The notes: generated by a model from the letters alone, not told the origin. A stretch of 64,000 bases of DNA from Lithospermum erythrorhizon (GCA_019722365.1 JADFUC010001868.1:1240001-1304000), one strand, 5' to 3'. Numbered from the stretch's first letter, positions 26,111 to 39,000 are shown. Numbers and translations: made by a program.

Positions 26111-26721
26111 TAATAATTATTAATAATATATTTGAGTAATTATATTTATTTTGTTCATATTAATAATATTTATAATTTATTTATCGATCAGTATTATTTA
26201 TTTAATATGTGGGTATATAAATAAATTTAAATAAGAGGAAAGCTTTTCAATACAACTCAATTTTAAAAGATTTTATTTGAATTGTTATCAAACAACTAAA
26301 TATTTTCAATATTCGACAAGCTTATAATTCACCTCAGCCATTCAGCTTAGACGGCCAGATTTAAACATGCCTCTAAATCTATATTATCATCCTTAAATTT
26401 ACATATGTAAATACCTGAAGATCATGAAAAAATTTATATTTTATAACAAATGAATCCACTAGACAATTATCCTTTACTAAACAATTTCTCAACAAAATTT
26501 AGCCACCGCCTGCTATTTCTTCTTAAACGCTATACCTAAATTCCTGCTCCTTCTCATCGCTTTAAAATTTTCAATTATTTTCAATTCCTTTGATCGGTTT
26601 GAGTCGATTAAAGACATTTTTTAGTTCAAGTGATTATTCAAGATCGATCGAGATATGATAGATTAATTGTTAGGACAAGACCATACATAAGAAGAACACG
26701 TCGGATCGAGCAACAAATCTG

Positions 26722-26931
26722 GTAAGAATTTCCAATCTCCTAGGTAACAATTAACAATATAGTTGTCCATTTAGCTACTCTTTTCAATATTTATTATTCA
26801 AAAATAACATTTTTATATTGGTTAGATTCCTACTATTTCATTGTCTATTTGTTTATTGCACTATATGCTTAAATTGGTCAATTTAATTATTAATTCTTGA
26901 ATTTAATAATCCGATTCTTGAAATTATACAG
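26722..26931 (+). other. Probable 5' UTR intron of the VOA1-like gene
   Basis: The donor AATCTG|GTAAGAAT and acceptor AATTATACAG bracket 210 AT-rich bases ending 13 bases before the start codon. Both sites fit plant consensus well. Confidence 0.6.
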
Positions 26932-26944
26932 AAAGATAAAGGAG

Positions 26945-29900
26945 ATGAAGGCTACAATGGTTACAGTTGTTGGGTTTGGATTATTGTTGATGTTTTCTGT
27001 AGTTTATGCTTCTTCTGCATTTCCATCTACAGTTCCTGCGTTTTTGTGGTCAACCCATGATCATCAAATTGGGTAAATTTCAAAATTTATTCTCATTTTT
27101 TCATGTTTTATTAATTTTACCAATTTGAATCATTTCAATGAATAGTTAGTTTGTTTAGATCCATTGTTTTGTTGGAGAGTGTGGTATTGGATGAAAAAAG
27201 GTTCATACTTGTTGAATTCAAAAGATTGTCTGCTTAAGAATTTTGATGGTTTGTTTTCTGAATTTCGGACTCGAATATTTTTGTATATGTTGTATGGTGT
27301 TTAGTGTTGAATATATCTAAATATAGTACTCCCTCCATCCCTAAAGATTGTCACATTTTGACTTTTTCAATCTTTAATTAACTAATCAGATATTTTTTCA
27401 GAGTTTTACGAAAATATATCAATAAAAAATAAAAATAAATTATTTCCATTGATATCTTTTCATCAAAAAAATTTACGGTCAAAGTTCAACTTATGAAAAG
27501 TGAAAAGTCAAAATGGTCTTTTTAACTATGATGAGTATTTTAATCAACTTTACAATTGATAGGATGATTTGGTTTCAACTCGAAAGTTATGTGCGTCATT
27601 TAAGGCCCCGAAGTTCGGCAATTTTGACAATATAAAATTAAGCTAGACTATCTTCTCGGGATGGAAATATTATTGTGTCTGTATGATACTGTTTTGGTAA
27701 TTACCTTCTTCGCTAGCTGAACCGAAGTAAGCAGACAAACAAGGCCAAAAAGGTCAGACCTTTCTTCGTTGTTTCCATAGCATTGCGAAAAGGCTTAGAG
27801 TAATGGTGGAAATATGGACTCTATTGAGTCATGTGCTATCTAAGTTTGTCAACACTCTTATTGGGGGACCTAGGACTTGGTAGCACACCATATAGGAGTT
27901 ACAGAGTGTTTTTTTCCAACCACGAGCAGAATTCATTGAGTTAAAGAGCCAGACTCGGTGTTTACTCAACTACAATCATCGTTCAAATGGACTTCCGTCC
28001 AACCACCCTTCTTGAACGTAAAGCTTGCCAATATCTTTCATCTATTGAACTATTAACCATGGATAGTAGAATCTACTAGGCTAACATCATAGCAGATATA
28101 TTTAGAACCCCGTTGGAATAAGGATTTAATTTTTGACACCTCTTGGGTCTGCTTCTAGATTACTTTGCATATTGCTGCACTCGCATCTATATACATTGAC
28201 TTTATAAGGAACTTATTGTAGTGAGTCATTACTCAATTTTAAGCACCTGGAAACAAATTAATATTGGTAGACATGATCATAGACTGATGAAACAGTTTGG
28301 ACTAATTATGTTATTTGAACATCTAAAGATGACTGATAGACGTTAAGTTACCAGAGATATAATTCTAAGTTCTTGGTGTTGAAATGCGGCAAATCTGAAA
28401 AACGAAAGAAAAGGTCATATCATAGATGTAATGAGACTATGACAGATGTTGAAAATTTTCGCCTTTCTTATAATTTGTGTTTTAATTCAGATAATGAACT
28501 CTTTTGCTGATCACAGGGACCTAATCAATGCAAAAGAAGCTGTGAGATATCAAACCTTTTCTCCAAGGGATTTGGTCAAGGCTGTTATATCTGAAGAGGG
28601 ATGGTCAAACCTATTGGTGTGTATAACAATGTGTTTTATGTCCTTTGATGACCTTTACAATGGGCTGTATCCTATCAAACAGTATGAGAGCATATGCTCT
28701 GTGTCTGAAGGAGCCTTAAAAGCTTACCTTCATTTTTCTTGTATAGTGCTCAGGGAAGCAGGCTGAACAATCGGCAAATCTTGCTCTCATTTTTATTGGG
28801 AAACAGGTAGGACTCCGTTCACTTTCGTCAGCTTCTTAAGAGTTATGTGGCTCGATTGCTCAAGTTTCGTATACAACATTGAATGTACTTCAGCTGTAAG
28901 ATGGGGCCTTATACGTCTGGCTGTAGTCTGAAAAAGGGATTTGTATCTTGACCCTGCCTCTGTCGTTGTTATGCCATTTTATATATTGTTGCATTAGTAG
29001 ATGATCCTGTTGCAGAGACAAACATAATCAACCAAATGTTTTAATGAGTTGGCTCAACATCACTTTTATATTATAATCAACTTTTAGTTACCTTACCAGC
29101 CGCTACTTGCTTACCAATTTTCCTTTTTGAAGATACAATCCTCCGAAATATCTAAGCCCAGAAATGCAGATCCGGTGCTTTTGGACTTGCTCAAGGTACT
29201 CATTATCTTCTATACTCTTATAATAAACTGTAATGGTAACTACAGGTCGAGCTTTGGACCTTGGGGAAATGTATCTTTTGGTGATTTTAATGTCCTCATT
29301 TCTTCAGGCATCTTTTATGAAGTCCAACCATTCACTCGCCTTCCCTTATGTGTCCACATCAGATACAGAGCCAATTGAAAGTTCATTGATTTCAGAATTT
29401 GCAGATGCCTGCGAGCACGATTTAGAAATGGACAATATAGCCTTTTCAGAGTCATGCTCCTTGGAGAGTGATAACTATAAAAAACTTTCAGATGTCCGTG
29501 CTGTACATGTAAGCGATCCAGCTGTTGTGCCATTTACGACATGGGAGGAATTACTGATTCACACTTGTTTTGTGTGTGTGTTTTTGTATACATGCAGGAC
29601 CATCTGATTTCCATGGCCAAGGCAGAATCAAACAAGCAGGGAAATGTGATCGTTTTCTGTCATGGAGGAGCAAGTGACATGAAGATTGATCAGCACTATT
29701 CTGAGGGTTTGACTATTGAATTACTTCAGATCTTTTGGTGGCCACATATATGAACTTTGCATGAATGCTTAATAAAGTATTGTGTTTGACTATGCAGGTA
29801 AATTTTTTTCTGAGCTTATCGGTTCTTTGGAGCAGCTTAATGCAAAATACACAGCACTGTATGTATCAGATCCTTCTAGACCCATTCAGTACCCGTCCCA

Positions 29901-30307
29901 TATAGAACTAGAAAGATTCCTCGCTGAAGGTGCATCTGGAAATGAATCTGGGAACTCCACGTGTGATGGAGTTTGCCAAATTAAGTCTTCCCTTCTCGAG
30001 GGACTTTTTGTGGTAAGTCATCAAGAAAGATTCACCAGGTCCATATCTTAAATGCATTATGCACGCCAAGCACAACTCCTTGTTGTTGATTGACACACCA
30101 TAATTTCTTACACTGCCTAATTTCCACATAATTTGTTGCCTTCTTGATTGATTCTATGCTAACATACGCCAACAAGCTTATGCATCTCATATTATCGCGC
30201 TACTGATTTTTCAGGGTCTTGTGTTGCTCGTTATTCTGATTTCGGGCTTGTGTTGCATGATGGGGATTGATACTCCCACAAGGTTCGAGACTCCTCAAGA
30301 TTCTTGA
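26945..30307 (+). CDS. V-ATPase subunit S1/VOA1-like type I membrane protein
   Basis: Eight exons: 26945-27072, 28517-28616, 28747-28806, 29133-29195, 29308-29508, 29598-29706, 29798-30012, 30215-30307 (322 aa, phases consistent). Residues 1-23 form a signal peptide, followed by SAFPSTVPAFLWS. The lumenal part contains the conserved YTALYVSDP (about 236) and a CDGVCQIKSSLLEG stretch before the membrane. One C-terminal transmembrane helix (about 288-308) is followed by a short tail, TPTRFETPQDS. That tail and helix fit the VAS1/VOA1 C-terminal family. Animal Ac45 and yeast Voa1/Big1 relatives act in V-ATPase assembly or ER functions, but the plant members are little studied and I infer, not see, the role. 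The likely location is ER or endomembrane. From memory At3g13410 and At1g55546 are the Arabidopsis relatives. Intron 1 carries a MITE. Confidence 0.85.
27327..27535. mobile_element. Stowaway-like MITE in intron 1 of the VOA1-like gene
   Basis: The start TACTCCCTCCATCCC is the hallmark of Stowaway/mariner MITEs (TACTCCCTCCGTCCC). The inner part GATTGTCACATTTTGAC has an inverse counterpart near 27515 (AAAGTCAAAATGG). The right terminus is degraded. Confidence 0.65.
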
Positions 30308-31325
30308 TCAGTTGGGTACTTGGTTCAGCAATTCTTCTGTGTATTTTGGAGTTGTGATTTCTTATTTACCAAGTGATCCGAGCGAGGTGCATTACAATAC
30401 AATAACGTGACCAACCATTCACTTGTTATAGCTTATTCTTAGTGAGCTTTATTACTTTTGTTCAAAGTTGTCATATATATACTTTGAGGGTGTTATTTGA
30501 TATTGGGTTACTATAAATGAATTACGAATTTATGATATTTTAAATGTTCATAATTTTTTTTTTTATTTAAATGAGTTATAAGTTCTAAATTCTTAGTCCA
30601 ACCTATTTATTTGGATAGAATCTTAATTCTAGAATCTATTTTCTCCATTTTATTTTTATTAATAAACTAAAAAGATGTATTTTTTGTTCAGTGGTTCATA
30701 TTTTTATGTCAACAGAAGTTAGAATTGATTAATAATGTATATTCTATGATAAAAAAGAGTTACTGTATTAAAATTTAATCCTATTGGCTTTTGTTTCACA
30801 GTAAATGAAAAAATGATGCAACCAAGTTTTAAATGTTGTATGTAGCGTATCTCAACTTCTTGTCGAGTTACTACATTCGTACCATCATTTCTCTGATTTT
30901 TTTATAATAATTAATTGTTGATTTATGTAGATGCTCATCACTTAATTTAATCAGATTTAATTCCAAATGAGCATAATCAAGCATTATGGAACAAACAGGC
31001 CGAGTTTGTTCATAACAGGCCGAGTTTGTTCATCTAATTTTCACAAATAAACATTTTTGTGTTCTTTCTAGCAGTGACCACATATCTAGATCCCCAACTT
31101 ATATATGTTAAATTTGCATTATGTAGGTTCTTATAATAATGTAAAGAACACAAAAGAAGAAAAATGGAAGTAGTATAGAAAAGATGAAGTGGATGCATGC
31201 ATGCATGCAGCTTAGAACAAAATATTTGAAATGTTTATTCCTCAGATAATCAATCCTATACCATAATCATGCATGTGAAGAGATTCTTAGAAGAATTCAA
31301 CACTAGCTAGGTGTAAATAATGAAA
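30308..31325. other. Intergenic between convergent VOA1-like and SKS genes
   Basis: Mostly AT-rich 3' sequence. A perfect 20-bp tandem duplication of AACAGGCCGAGTTTGTTCAT lies at 30994-31033. A GCATGCATGCATGCATGC run (RY-type words) lies at about 31192-31208. No gene is seen. Confidence 0.55.
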
Positions 31326-32965
31326 TTAGAATCCACTGTATTTATTGATTCTGGGCAAGTTCTTAACTTGTCCGCAGAGAACTTGAGTCTCAGGAAGATT
31401 GTATTCATCTCTCAATGAAAATTCAGGAGAAAGAGAGCTGAGGTAAAGTTGTTGTCCCAAATATTGTCTCTCCCACATCTCTGATCTCAAATTCCACATA
31501 CCGGCGTTGTCGAGGGTGAGCATGACTGCAGCCCATGAGTTGGGGTAGACATGGATGGTGTTTCTGCTGATAGCATCAACCAAGTTGTAGTTGCTCCTCT
31601 TTGCTGGGCTCCATTTGCCTTGTTCGATGGCTACTGCGAAGAACGAGTAGCCGTCGAGGTGCCATGTCTGGATGGTCTTCTCTGTGTTCTCAAAGATGAT
31701 CTCAACAAAGTTCCTCCATGTGGTGTTGAGAACATTGGAAGCCAATGTGAGCTTGGCGTCGGCGGATGGCTCATCCTTCATCAAATTGACAGCGAAAGGC
31801 TTAACATCGAAGTACTCGAGGAGCTTCAATGGGGTACCATCAATGGGGTTGACGTGTGAGATACCGTTGACACCGAAACGTAGCTTGCCATCGACTTGAG
31901 CCCTGGAGTTGGCGAGCCTGATGGTACGGGTGATGTTGATCTTTCCGTAGTGATAAGATCCTTGTGGGTTGGGACGTGCAGCGCTAGCGGTCAAGTTCCA
32001 CCTGAAGGAGCGGAATTGATTGTTAGACCATGCAATACCTTGGGTACCCTCTGGTGGAGCTAGGGGCAATGCAGGAGATGCTGAACCAGCCTTTCCATTA
32101 GCATAACGGATGATTGCGACGCTTTGCATTGGGTTCTTGGTGAACCTGCTTGAAGCTACCAAGTAGTAGTCCTTTGGCTCCTGGTTAGCAGTCACCAAAA
32201 CTGACAAGCATTGTCCAACATGAACATCAAGGGAATCATACACGTTTTGCACGGTGTGTGAGCCTTCGATCTCGACCAACTTCAATGGGTGGCCTTGAAC
32301 TCTGAAGTTGATTGAGGTTCTCAAACCGTTAGGACTACGGCACATGTCTTTCGGCCCTCGGTGTTGATGGGTTGAGCAAGAGCATCACCAACCTTGTTGG
32401 ATTTGCCGTTGATTTGGATACCATTTGGCCTGCCAATGGAGCGACCACTGTCCAAGATGTTCTTCAATGCTTTGTGGCCCTTATTGTACCAATCTCCCAA
32501 GATCACATCGTCCTCGGTGGGTCTATCAGAATGCGGGGCTGAGGATGAGTCCACGGCTGTGGGCACGTTGGTGGGCCAATTCCTCCGGTACACTCTTTGC
32601 ATACTACCGGCCAGTTGGAAATGTCATAACTACGATTTGATCTATTTGTAGTGTAGTTGGTTCCAGGGGCAATGGGGCACATGGTACCAGCGGTACCATC
32701 TTGCCATGAGTTCTTCCTCTGTTGAATACCGTTCCAGGTCAGAGGAATATCAAACATTAAGCAATGCTGTGATGTTGTTGTTGGATGTGCAGTTGATTCT
32801 GGGGCCGGGGAATTGTCCGTTGATCAGATGTTTATTTGGACACTTGCATTAGGGCAATTATGCTTAGGTATGCCACTCAAAGAAGTGGTAAGGATCCTCG
32901 GCACGTACCAATGCAGCTCCTGCGGAGAGGCAGAGCACCAATGCCACGAAGGTTACACTCTTCAT
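31326..32965 (-). pseudogene. SKU5-similar (pollen NTP303/Bp10-type) multicopper-oxidase-like gene, N-terminal half broken
   Basis: The start at 32965 gives a good signal peptide (MKSVTFVALVLCLSAGAALV) and then EDPYHFFEWHT, followed at once by a stop. Down to about 32345 the family sequence continues but jumps among all three frames: INGQFPGPRINC, RKNSWQDGTAGTMCPI and GDWYNKGHKALKNIL are each in order but separated by small deletions. From 32345 to the stop at 31326 there is a clean 339-aa frame covering the second and third cupredoxin domains, ending LPRINKYSGF. No introns are visible. SKS proteins are secreted, mostly lack the copper ligands of true oxidases, and act in pollen and cell-wall growth. 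At least four frameshifts make it a pseudogene unless they are assembly errors. Arabidopsis SKS11-SKS14 lie next to the same neighbour genes (memory). Confidence 0.85.
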
Positions 32966-34315
32966 GGCTCTTTTTCTCCTTACTCCCTTTTAAACACAAG
33001 CATGTTTTTGTTTGTTTTTGTATTCAACTGAAGAATAATTCCTCTTTTCTGTTTTGACTTCTCCCTTCATTTCCTTTATATAGATCACAAATGTCTATTT
33101 TCACCTTTAATTCCAACCGCATTCAACTCTTTGCCTTAGCCTCTTCAAACATCTCCAATTTTTGCGGGTTTCCTCTTATTATCAAACTACCTCTTTCTTA
33201 TTTCTTCTTGCATTCTTTCTTTTCCCTGCCTTTTTTCTCTCTGTTTCACACGTTCAAAATGAATGGTTGACATTATTTAATTTATATTGCATCATTAACC
33301 AACTCTCTTCTTTTCCTTCCTTCTTTCTCTCTATTTGGAGAAGGAGAGTATGTTAACAACTGCTAAATCCGTTGCATTTTACTCTCGTCATGTTAATTAA
33401 GATCTCAAAGTTTAACAACGAAAAAACAAACGTGACTTTGCTTAACAACGGAGCTAGAAATATTTCGTAATAATTGAATGTTGCTATTTTTGTTATTCTT
33501 AAGATGTAAAAAGAATTAAGAGTTCGGACAAGAAGAAGATCAGATGGATATACAATCTTATAGCTATTTTCAGTATACTTTGATACACTGATTAATACGG
33601 CTATTTCAGCCTTCATGTCGGGTTCAATCATCAAATGTGATAATTTCTAACTTTATGATGATTCCGTAGAATTATCGATCTCATTTAAAGCTTGAAATGA
33701 ATAAATGATTCGTGATCAAAATTTTATCTCGAAAAATTAAAATGTTCATTTGGTTTGGAGGTATTTTTTCTTATGGATGACTCCATCAGTATTCAAGTCC
33801 TAATGAAGGTGAATAATCAAATCAGATGGCGACTTTATAACAAATCGAGATCATGGTAATGAGAATCATTGCAAGGATATTAGTTTGGTACTCAAATGCT
33901 TCCAAATTTTACGTAATTGAGAATGATGTTTTGGTCACATTATGGTGTTTTAAATTGATGCTTGTCCTTCTAGAGGACATAAAAACCCTCTTAATCATGT
34001 CCTTTTTTGTTCATTATTGTTAAATATACATTTTTTAAACTTCGTCAGACGAAGTGAATGACGAACAGAATAATACTCTACTACTTATATTATTGACTAT
34101 AAGCTTCCAAATCTAACAAATTTTGAAAACTTTATTTGGTTGGGGAAGGAATATTTTCGCTAAACATCCATTAAGTTGATGAATAATTTAGTGGTCCATT
34201 CAATTTTTAAGCAGAGATATAGTGATATTTTGTTTGAACTTTTCTTATATATACCATGCATGACCTAATAGAAGTCATAACAATAAAATCACAAAAAAAA
34301 TTGTTTAACAAAAAT
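32966..34315. other. Upstream region of SKS remnant and of dioxygenase copy 1
   Basis: The left 350 bases are rich in CTTTCT runs, like a plant 5' UTR/promoter for the minus-strand SKS gene. From about 33650 the sequence is homologous to 43240-43947, the upstream region of dioxygenase copy 2. It shares CTCATTTAAAGCTTGAAATG, CAAATCAGATGGCGACTTTAT and ATATATACCATGCATG just before the start codon. Confidence 0.6.
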
Positions 34316-35773
34316 ATGGGTTCTTCATGTGAAAGCAACAATAACAGGCTTCCAGTGATTGAATTCCAGAAGAATGATCTTATACCAATTGGCAGCCATA
34401 CATGGCATCAAGTGAAGGATCAAGTACATTTAGCACTTGAAAATTATGGTTGTTTTGAAGCATCATTTGATGCCATTCCCTGTGAACTCACAAATGATAC
34501 TTTGAGTGGAATAGAGGAGCTCTTTAGTCTCCCTTTGGAGACTAAATTGAAGAACACATCCAAGAAACCTTACCATGGTTATGTTGGCCAGTATCCAATG
34601 GTGCCTCTTTATGAAAGCATGGGTTTTGATGATGCCAACATTCTTGAAAGAGTTGAAACCATTGCTCATCAGTTCTGGCCTCAAGGCAACCCTTTTTTCT
34701 GGTAATACTACTACTCGTGAATAATATCATCTCAATTTAATTGGAAGATTTAACTAGTGGCACAAAAAACTCAATTTTGACGTTCCACTTATCTCGTTCA
34801 AAAATTCAAATAACCTTGTGTCACATTTCCATTATGTGCAAGTGTTTTATATGTACTATCTAATAGATATGAATCTTTTGATTACAACTTTAAGCAATAT
34901 ATATGGATGAATTATTGCTTAAAAAATAAGTTGACTATTTTGTTACAATATTTCTTGATTTGTAGCAAGAACATACAATCTCTGTCGGAGAACCTATCAG
35001 AATTAGACAAGATAATAAGGAGAATGGTTTTGGAGAGTTTGGGATTGAGCAAGTACATAGATGAGCATATGGAGTCCACCAACTACCTCCTTCGAGTGAT
35101 GAAGTACACTGCACCTCAAACCAACCACTCTCAACTGGGACTTTCAGCTCATACAGATAAGAACATTGTCACCATTTTATGTGGAAATCAAGTGAAAGGT
35201 TTAGAAGTTGAGACAAAAGATGGGGAATGGATTGAAGTAAACCCTGAGCCTGGTCATTTCGTTGTCATGATCGGAGACTCTCTCTTAGTAAGTCCACATA
35301 CATTAACATGTCTCAATGCCCTTGAACATGCTCCCACAGTAAAGGAGGGTCTGATACATTAACAAGGAAGCTGTTTTCGAATTGACCCAAAAGTGGAGTG
35401 CACATTAAATAAAAAGTCTATATTATCTTGTTGAATGAGATATATAACATTAAGATGAAATTATGAGTGGAGATCAGAAAGAAAACCATAGTATGATGAT
35501 TTCTTGATTTTGTAGGCATGGACAAATGGAAGGCTTCATTCTCCTAATCATAGAGTGATGATGACTGGAAATGATGGAAGGTACTCAGCTGGATTGTTTT
35601 CGATACCAAAAGCAGGATATGTAATAAAGGCACCAGAAGAGTTGGTAGATGAAGAACACCCTTTGCTGTTTAAGCCATTTGATCATGTGGAGTTCTTGAA
35701 ATTCTACTATACCGAAGCTGGGCAGAGAGCTCAGTATGCTCTTAAGACCTACTGTGGTACTGATGTAGTATAA
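34316..35773 (+). CDS. AOP-type 2-oxoglutarate/Fe(II) dioxygenase, copy 1
   Basis: Three exons: 34316-34701, 34966-35287, 35516-35773 (321 aa). N-terminal DIOX_N-like domain (about 11-110) and C-terminal 2OG-Fe(II) oxygenase domain (about 160-265). The iron triad is H191 and D193 (AHTD) with H248 (SPNHRV). The 2-oxoglutarate pair is R258 and S260 (GRYSAG). The closest family I recognise is AOP1-like; in Brassicaceae AOP2/AOP3 modify glucosinolates, but elsewhere AOP1-like substrates are unknown, so I name no reaction. Probably cytosolic. I chose MGSSCES as the start, not an in-frame ATG 20 codons upstream, because copy 2 starts at the same place and upstream similarity is of promoter type. 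Intact, with a tandem paralogue at 43948. Confidence 0.92.
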
Positions 35774-35954
35774 CGTCAAAGGCAATAGCTACTGCATTTA
35801 CCAATTCAACCTATCTTGTTTATGTATTTGTGACTTTGTGTGTGAGTGATTCAGTGTTCCATATCTAAATAATATATCTGGTCAGCCAATTCAAAGTAGA
35901 AGGGAAATAAATAAAAACTATATACTTCATGAAGTTTAACTGAGTGTATGAACA
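35774..35954. other. 3' flank of dioxygenase copy 1
   Basis: Alignable with 45374-45560 after copy 2: both contain GTGATTCAGTGTTCCATATC, GGTCAGCCAA and AGAAGGGAAATAAATAAAAAC. It therefore belongs to the duplicated unit and is probably the 3' UTR. Confidence 0.7.
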
Positions 35955-36075
35955 TAGTTAGGAACACTTAGAAGAACAAATGAGAGTCAACATTGGGATG
36001 ATTTCCGAAGAATGATCTCATTTAAACCTTGAAATGAACGAGTTTTGTCAATTTGATCTTCTAGAGAATTAACTA
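35955..36075. repeat. Third partial copy of the dioxygenase upstream flank
   Basis: GGAACACTTAGAAGAACAAATGA and ATTTCCGAAGAATGATCTCAT match 43189-43265 closely and 33650-33715 more weakly. After about 36075 similarity stops and LINE-type sequence starts. This is the start of another duplication unit, cut off by later insertion. Confidence 0.7.
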
Positions 36076-36079
36076 CTCA

Positions 36080-39000
36080 TCTCTTTCATTTCAAGGCCTG
36101 GAACAGTAAAGGAATTAGAGTGTCGAGGGTTCAAGGCTCTATTCTCCAGGAAGGGTTATGTCACAGGGTCTTAGTGTTAATGGTGCGTTTTGATTCTTGG
36201 TTTCGGGGATTGCAAGAGGTTTACTTACTCTTGACGTAGCAGGAGATGGGAGATTATTTTCAGAACTGTGATGCTGTAGAGCTGAGGAAGTAGATAAACA
36301 GGTAAAAATTCAGGAGCCTAATTTGGAGGAGGTTGTTACTTTTGCTAAGGTTCAGAAGGTTACCCTTAGTATAGGGGATGTGATTCCGAAATCTTTGGAG
36401 GTTAAGGATCATATACCCACATTGAACGTCTTTTTCCCAACCAATTCCCCTTGGTGAACACCTTGGACCAAGCATTAGAACTCTTTGATTATAGAGTCGG
36501 CCAGAGCACAAAGGGAAAGGCTATAGAAATACATGATTCCGGCAAAAAGGCCCAGACCATGGGGCGCGGTAAGGTGACAAAACGGGTATGTCTAAGAAAC
36601 GTCGAAGATCACAATGAAGGCTGTTCACCGTTGAAGGCTGTTCAGCCTCGCCGATCACAATGAATATTTTAGGCGGGGTTTGGGCCATGCTGCTGCAGTT
36701 CGATCGCTGGCAGGGTTAGTGATGTTACTTCGGTCGATTACGGTTTGTCAAATCCAGGAACGGACCGAAACCGGTTGGATCAAGGATTCGGGCCGGATCG
36801 GTCAAGCCGTCGGTTTGATCCCGGCAGGATACGATAGTATCCAGATGTCAGGTTAAGAATATTATCGATATCGAAAATGAAGAATAGGTTTTAGTTTTTA
36901 TTTTATTTTTTATATTAAATTCAGGTTTCGGGTCAAATTAGGATCCGGTTTGGATCTTTGGATCGAATGTAGGATGGGACCGGATCAGATCCATTTCGGA
37001 TGGACTTTCGGATAGGATTCAGGATCGCTTTCGGAATCATCATGACATTAAGCCGGGTTAGCGACTCTAAAAAGCTAGGTTGGTTTCATATAAAAACCAG
37101 CTTTGTAAGCTAATAATGGATCGCGTCAAATTCAACTAAAACTACCCAATGCTCTAATAGTGGACGCGGTGGGACGTAAGGGAGGGCTTGTTCTATTATG
37201 GGGTCGAGACTTCAACGTTAATATCCTATCGTATTCGACTCATCATGTGGAGGCCATAGTTAAGGAGGGAAATTACCCGCCTTGGAGATTGGTTGGTTTT
37301 TATGGACATCATGAAGTTAATAAGCGGAAACTCTCATGAAATCTCATGAGATTTATTAACAACACATCCCAGCTGCCAACGATATTCATTGGAGACTTTA
37401 ATGAGGTGTCACGAAGTAATGAGCATGTTTCAATGAGGTGTGTGAGACCGGGTTGGCAAATGAATAATTTTCAAAGGGCTATTGATGATTGTGGATTACA
37501 AGACATCGGTTTCGTGGGTTTCCCATTCACGTGGTGTAATAATTTCATATCACCTTTCTCGACAAGGGCAAGGTTGGATAGAGGTTTGGCAAATAAGGAG
37601 TGGCAAGCTATGTTCCCTGAAGCAGAGGTACTCCACTTATCGAGTAACAATTCTGACCATCTCCCTTTATTTGTGAATATGAGGACAAGGATCGAGGGAT
37701 TAGTCAAGCAGAAGCCAAGATTTCAGTTTGAGGAAAGTTGGTGTATGTTTGAAGAGACATCAGAAATAGTTCGGGATGCTTGGAACTCGAACCGAAAAGT
37801 GGACCCAGGTCAGCAAATTTTCTCCGGGATACAAAACTGCAGGTTGGGACTCCTAAAATAGAAGAGGGAAGCTTTGGGTGATGTTCGAACAAAGATCGAA
37901 GCTAAGCAGCAAACTCCCTCAATCAAGGTGTCATTACCATTCAGGTGAAAAAGCAAGCGACAATTTTAGCTAATGGGATTGATACGTCGAGAGAGGCTAA
38001 TGATACATACTAGAGACAACGATCTAAAGTTGAATGGCGAGTGAAGGGGGATAGGAATACAGGGTATTTTCATGAACTATCAGCTCAGAGAGGTAAGGCG
38101 AATCTCATCAAAGCTTTACAACGGGACGATGGAGAATGGATCAGGGATCAGAAGGGAATTAAAAGGCTCGCAACAAATTTCTACCAAGAGTTGTTATTTT
38201 CTCAAGCGGGGACATTCTCTCTTCATACGAGGACTTAGTCTCCCATCGGTTCTCTCCCGGAACAAGTAAAGCTTAGAGAGGGCCTTCGGCGAAGTTAAAA
38301 GGCTGCTAAACTGACAATGAAAGGCAACAAAACACCGGGCCCAGGATGGTACATATGCAGCAGGATTTTCAACACTATTGGGAAATAGTAGAGCGATTTG
38401 GCCAAGATAGTTTCTGAGTTCCCCGATAATGGAATTTTACTGAGAAAGCTTAATTTCATTTTTAAAAGGTTAAACAGCCCACATGTATGTCTCAATTTCG
38501 ACCCATCGCATTGTGTAACACAGTGGGCAAAGTTATTTAAAAAATGATGGCAATTCGTTAAAGGGACACGCGTTTGTTAAAAGTCACAAAGTGAATTTGT
38601 GCTAATCGACTAAATCCCACGAGGATAAACGTGCTCCTAGCTTAGAGACTCGTCCTTTATAGCACAAAGAGTGGCTCGATTAGGATACATGTCGTCGAGT
38701 TAGACATGCTAAAGGCATACGACATAGTTGGTGGTCTTTTCTCAGAAGCCGTGCTTAAATCGAAACCTTTGGGAAAAATGGATCCAGGCTTTATTATGGA
38801 GTATGTACAATCGATGACATATTACTGTCTTAGTTAATGGGGAGAAGAAGTGATAGGGTGCAGACTGAGGATTGAGACAAAGGGACCCTTATCTCATATC
38901 TTTTTATTCTTTGCACATAAGGGATTTATCGTTATATGATAGCACTAAAATGGAATTATCCGAGAGGTATTCATTTAGGGGGCAACTTTGGGCGCTACTT

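Larger units (their letters stand above)
24677..26944. other. Divergent intergenic region between NUP214 and the VOA1-like gene
   Basis: This region should hold both promoters. No ORF is credible. A piece at 24800-24820 (GGGTAAAGTAGTCATTTCA) resembles the inner end of the Mutator-like TIR described at 10957. A TTCGAAT-rich patch lies at 24830-25000. At 25326 a GGGGTGTTTGTT start suggests a hAT-like MITE that contains the large AAT array. The VOA1-like leader starts somewhere before 26722. Confidence 0.45.

Noticed and set aside
31326..32345. Calling the 339-aa SKS frame a short intact gene
   Set aside because: It starts in mid-domain without a signal peptide, and the missing first part is present upstream in broken form.
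34256..34315. Upstream in-frame ATG for dioxygenase copy 1
   Set aside because: Copy 2 has no equivalent frame, and the family starts at MGSSCES. The upstream part is promoter/leader sequence conserved at DNA level.
37346..37861. Stand-alone endonuclease/phosphatase gene
   Set aside because: The motif order and following reverse-transcriptase fragments show it is LINE ORF2.
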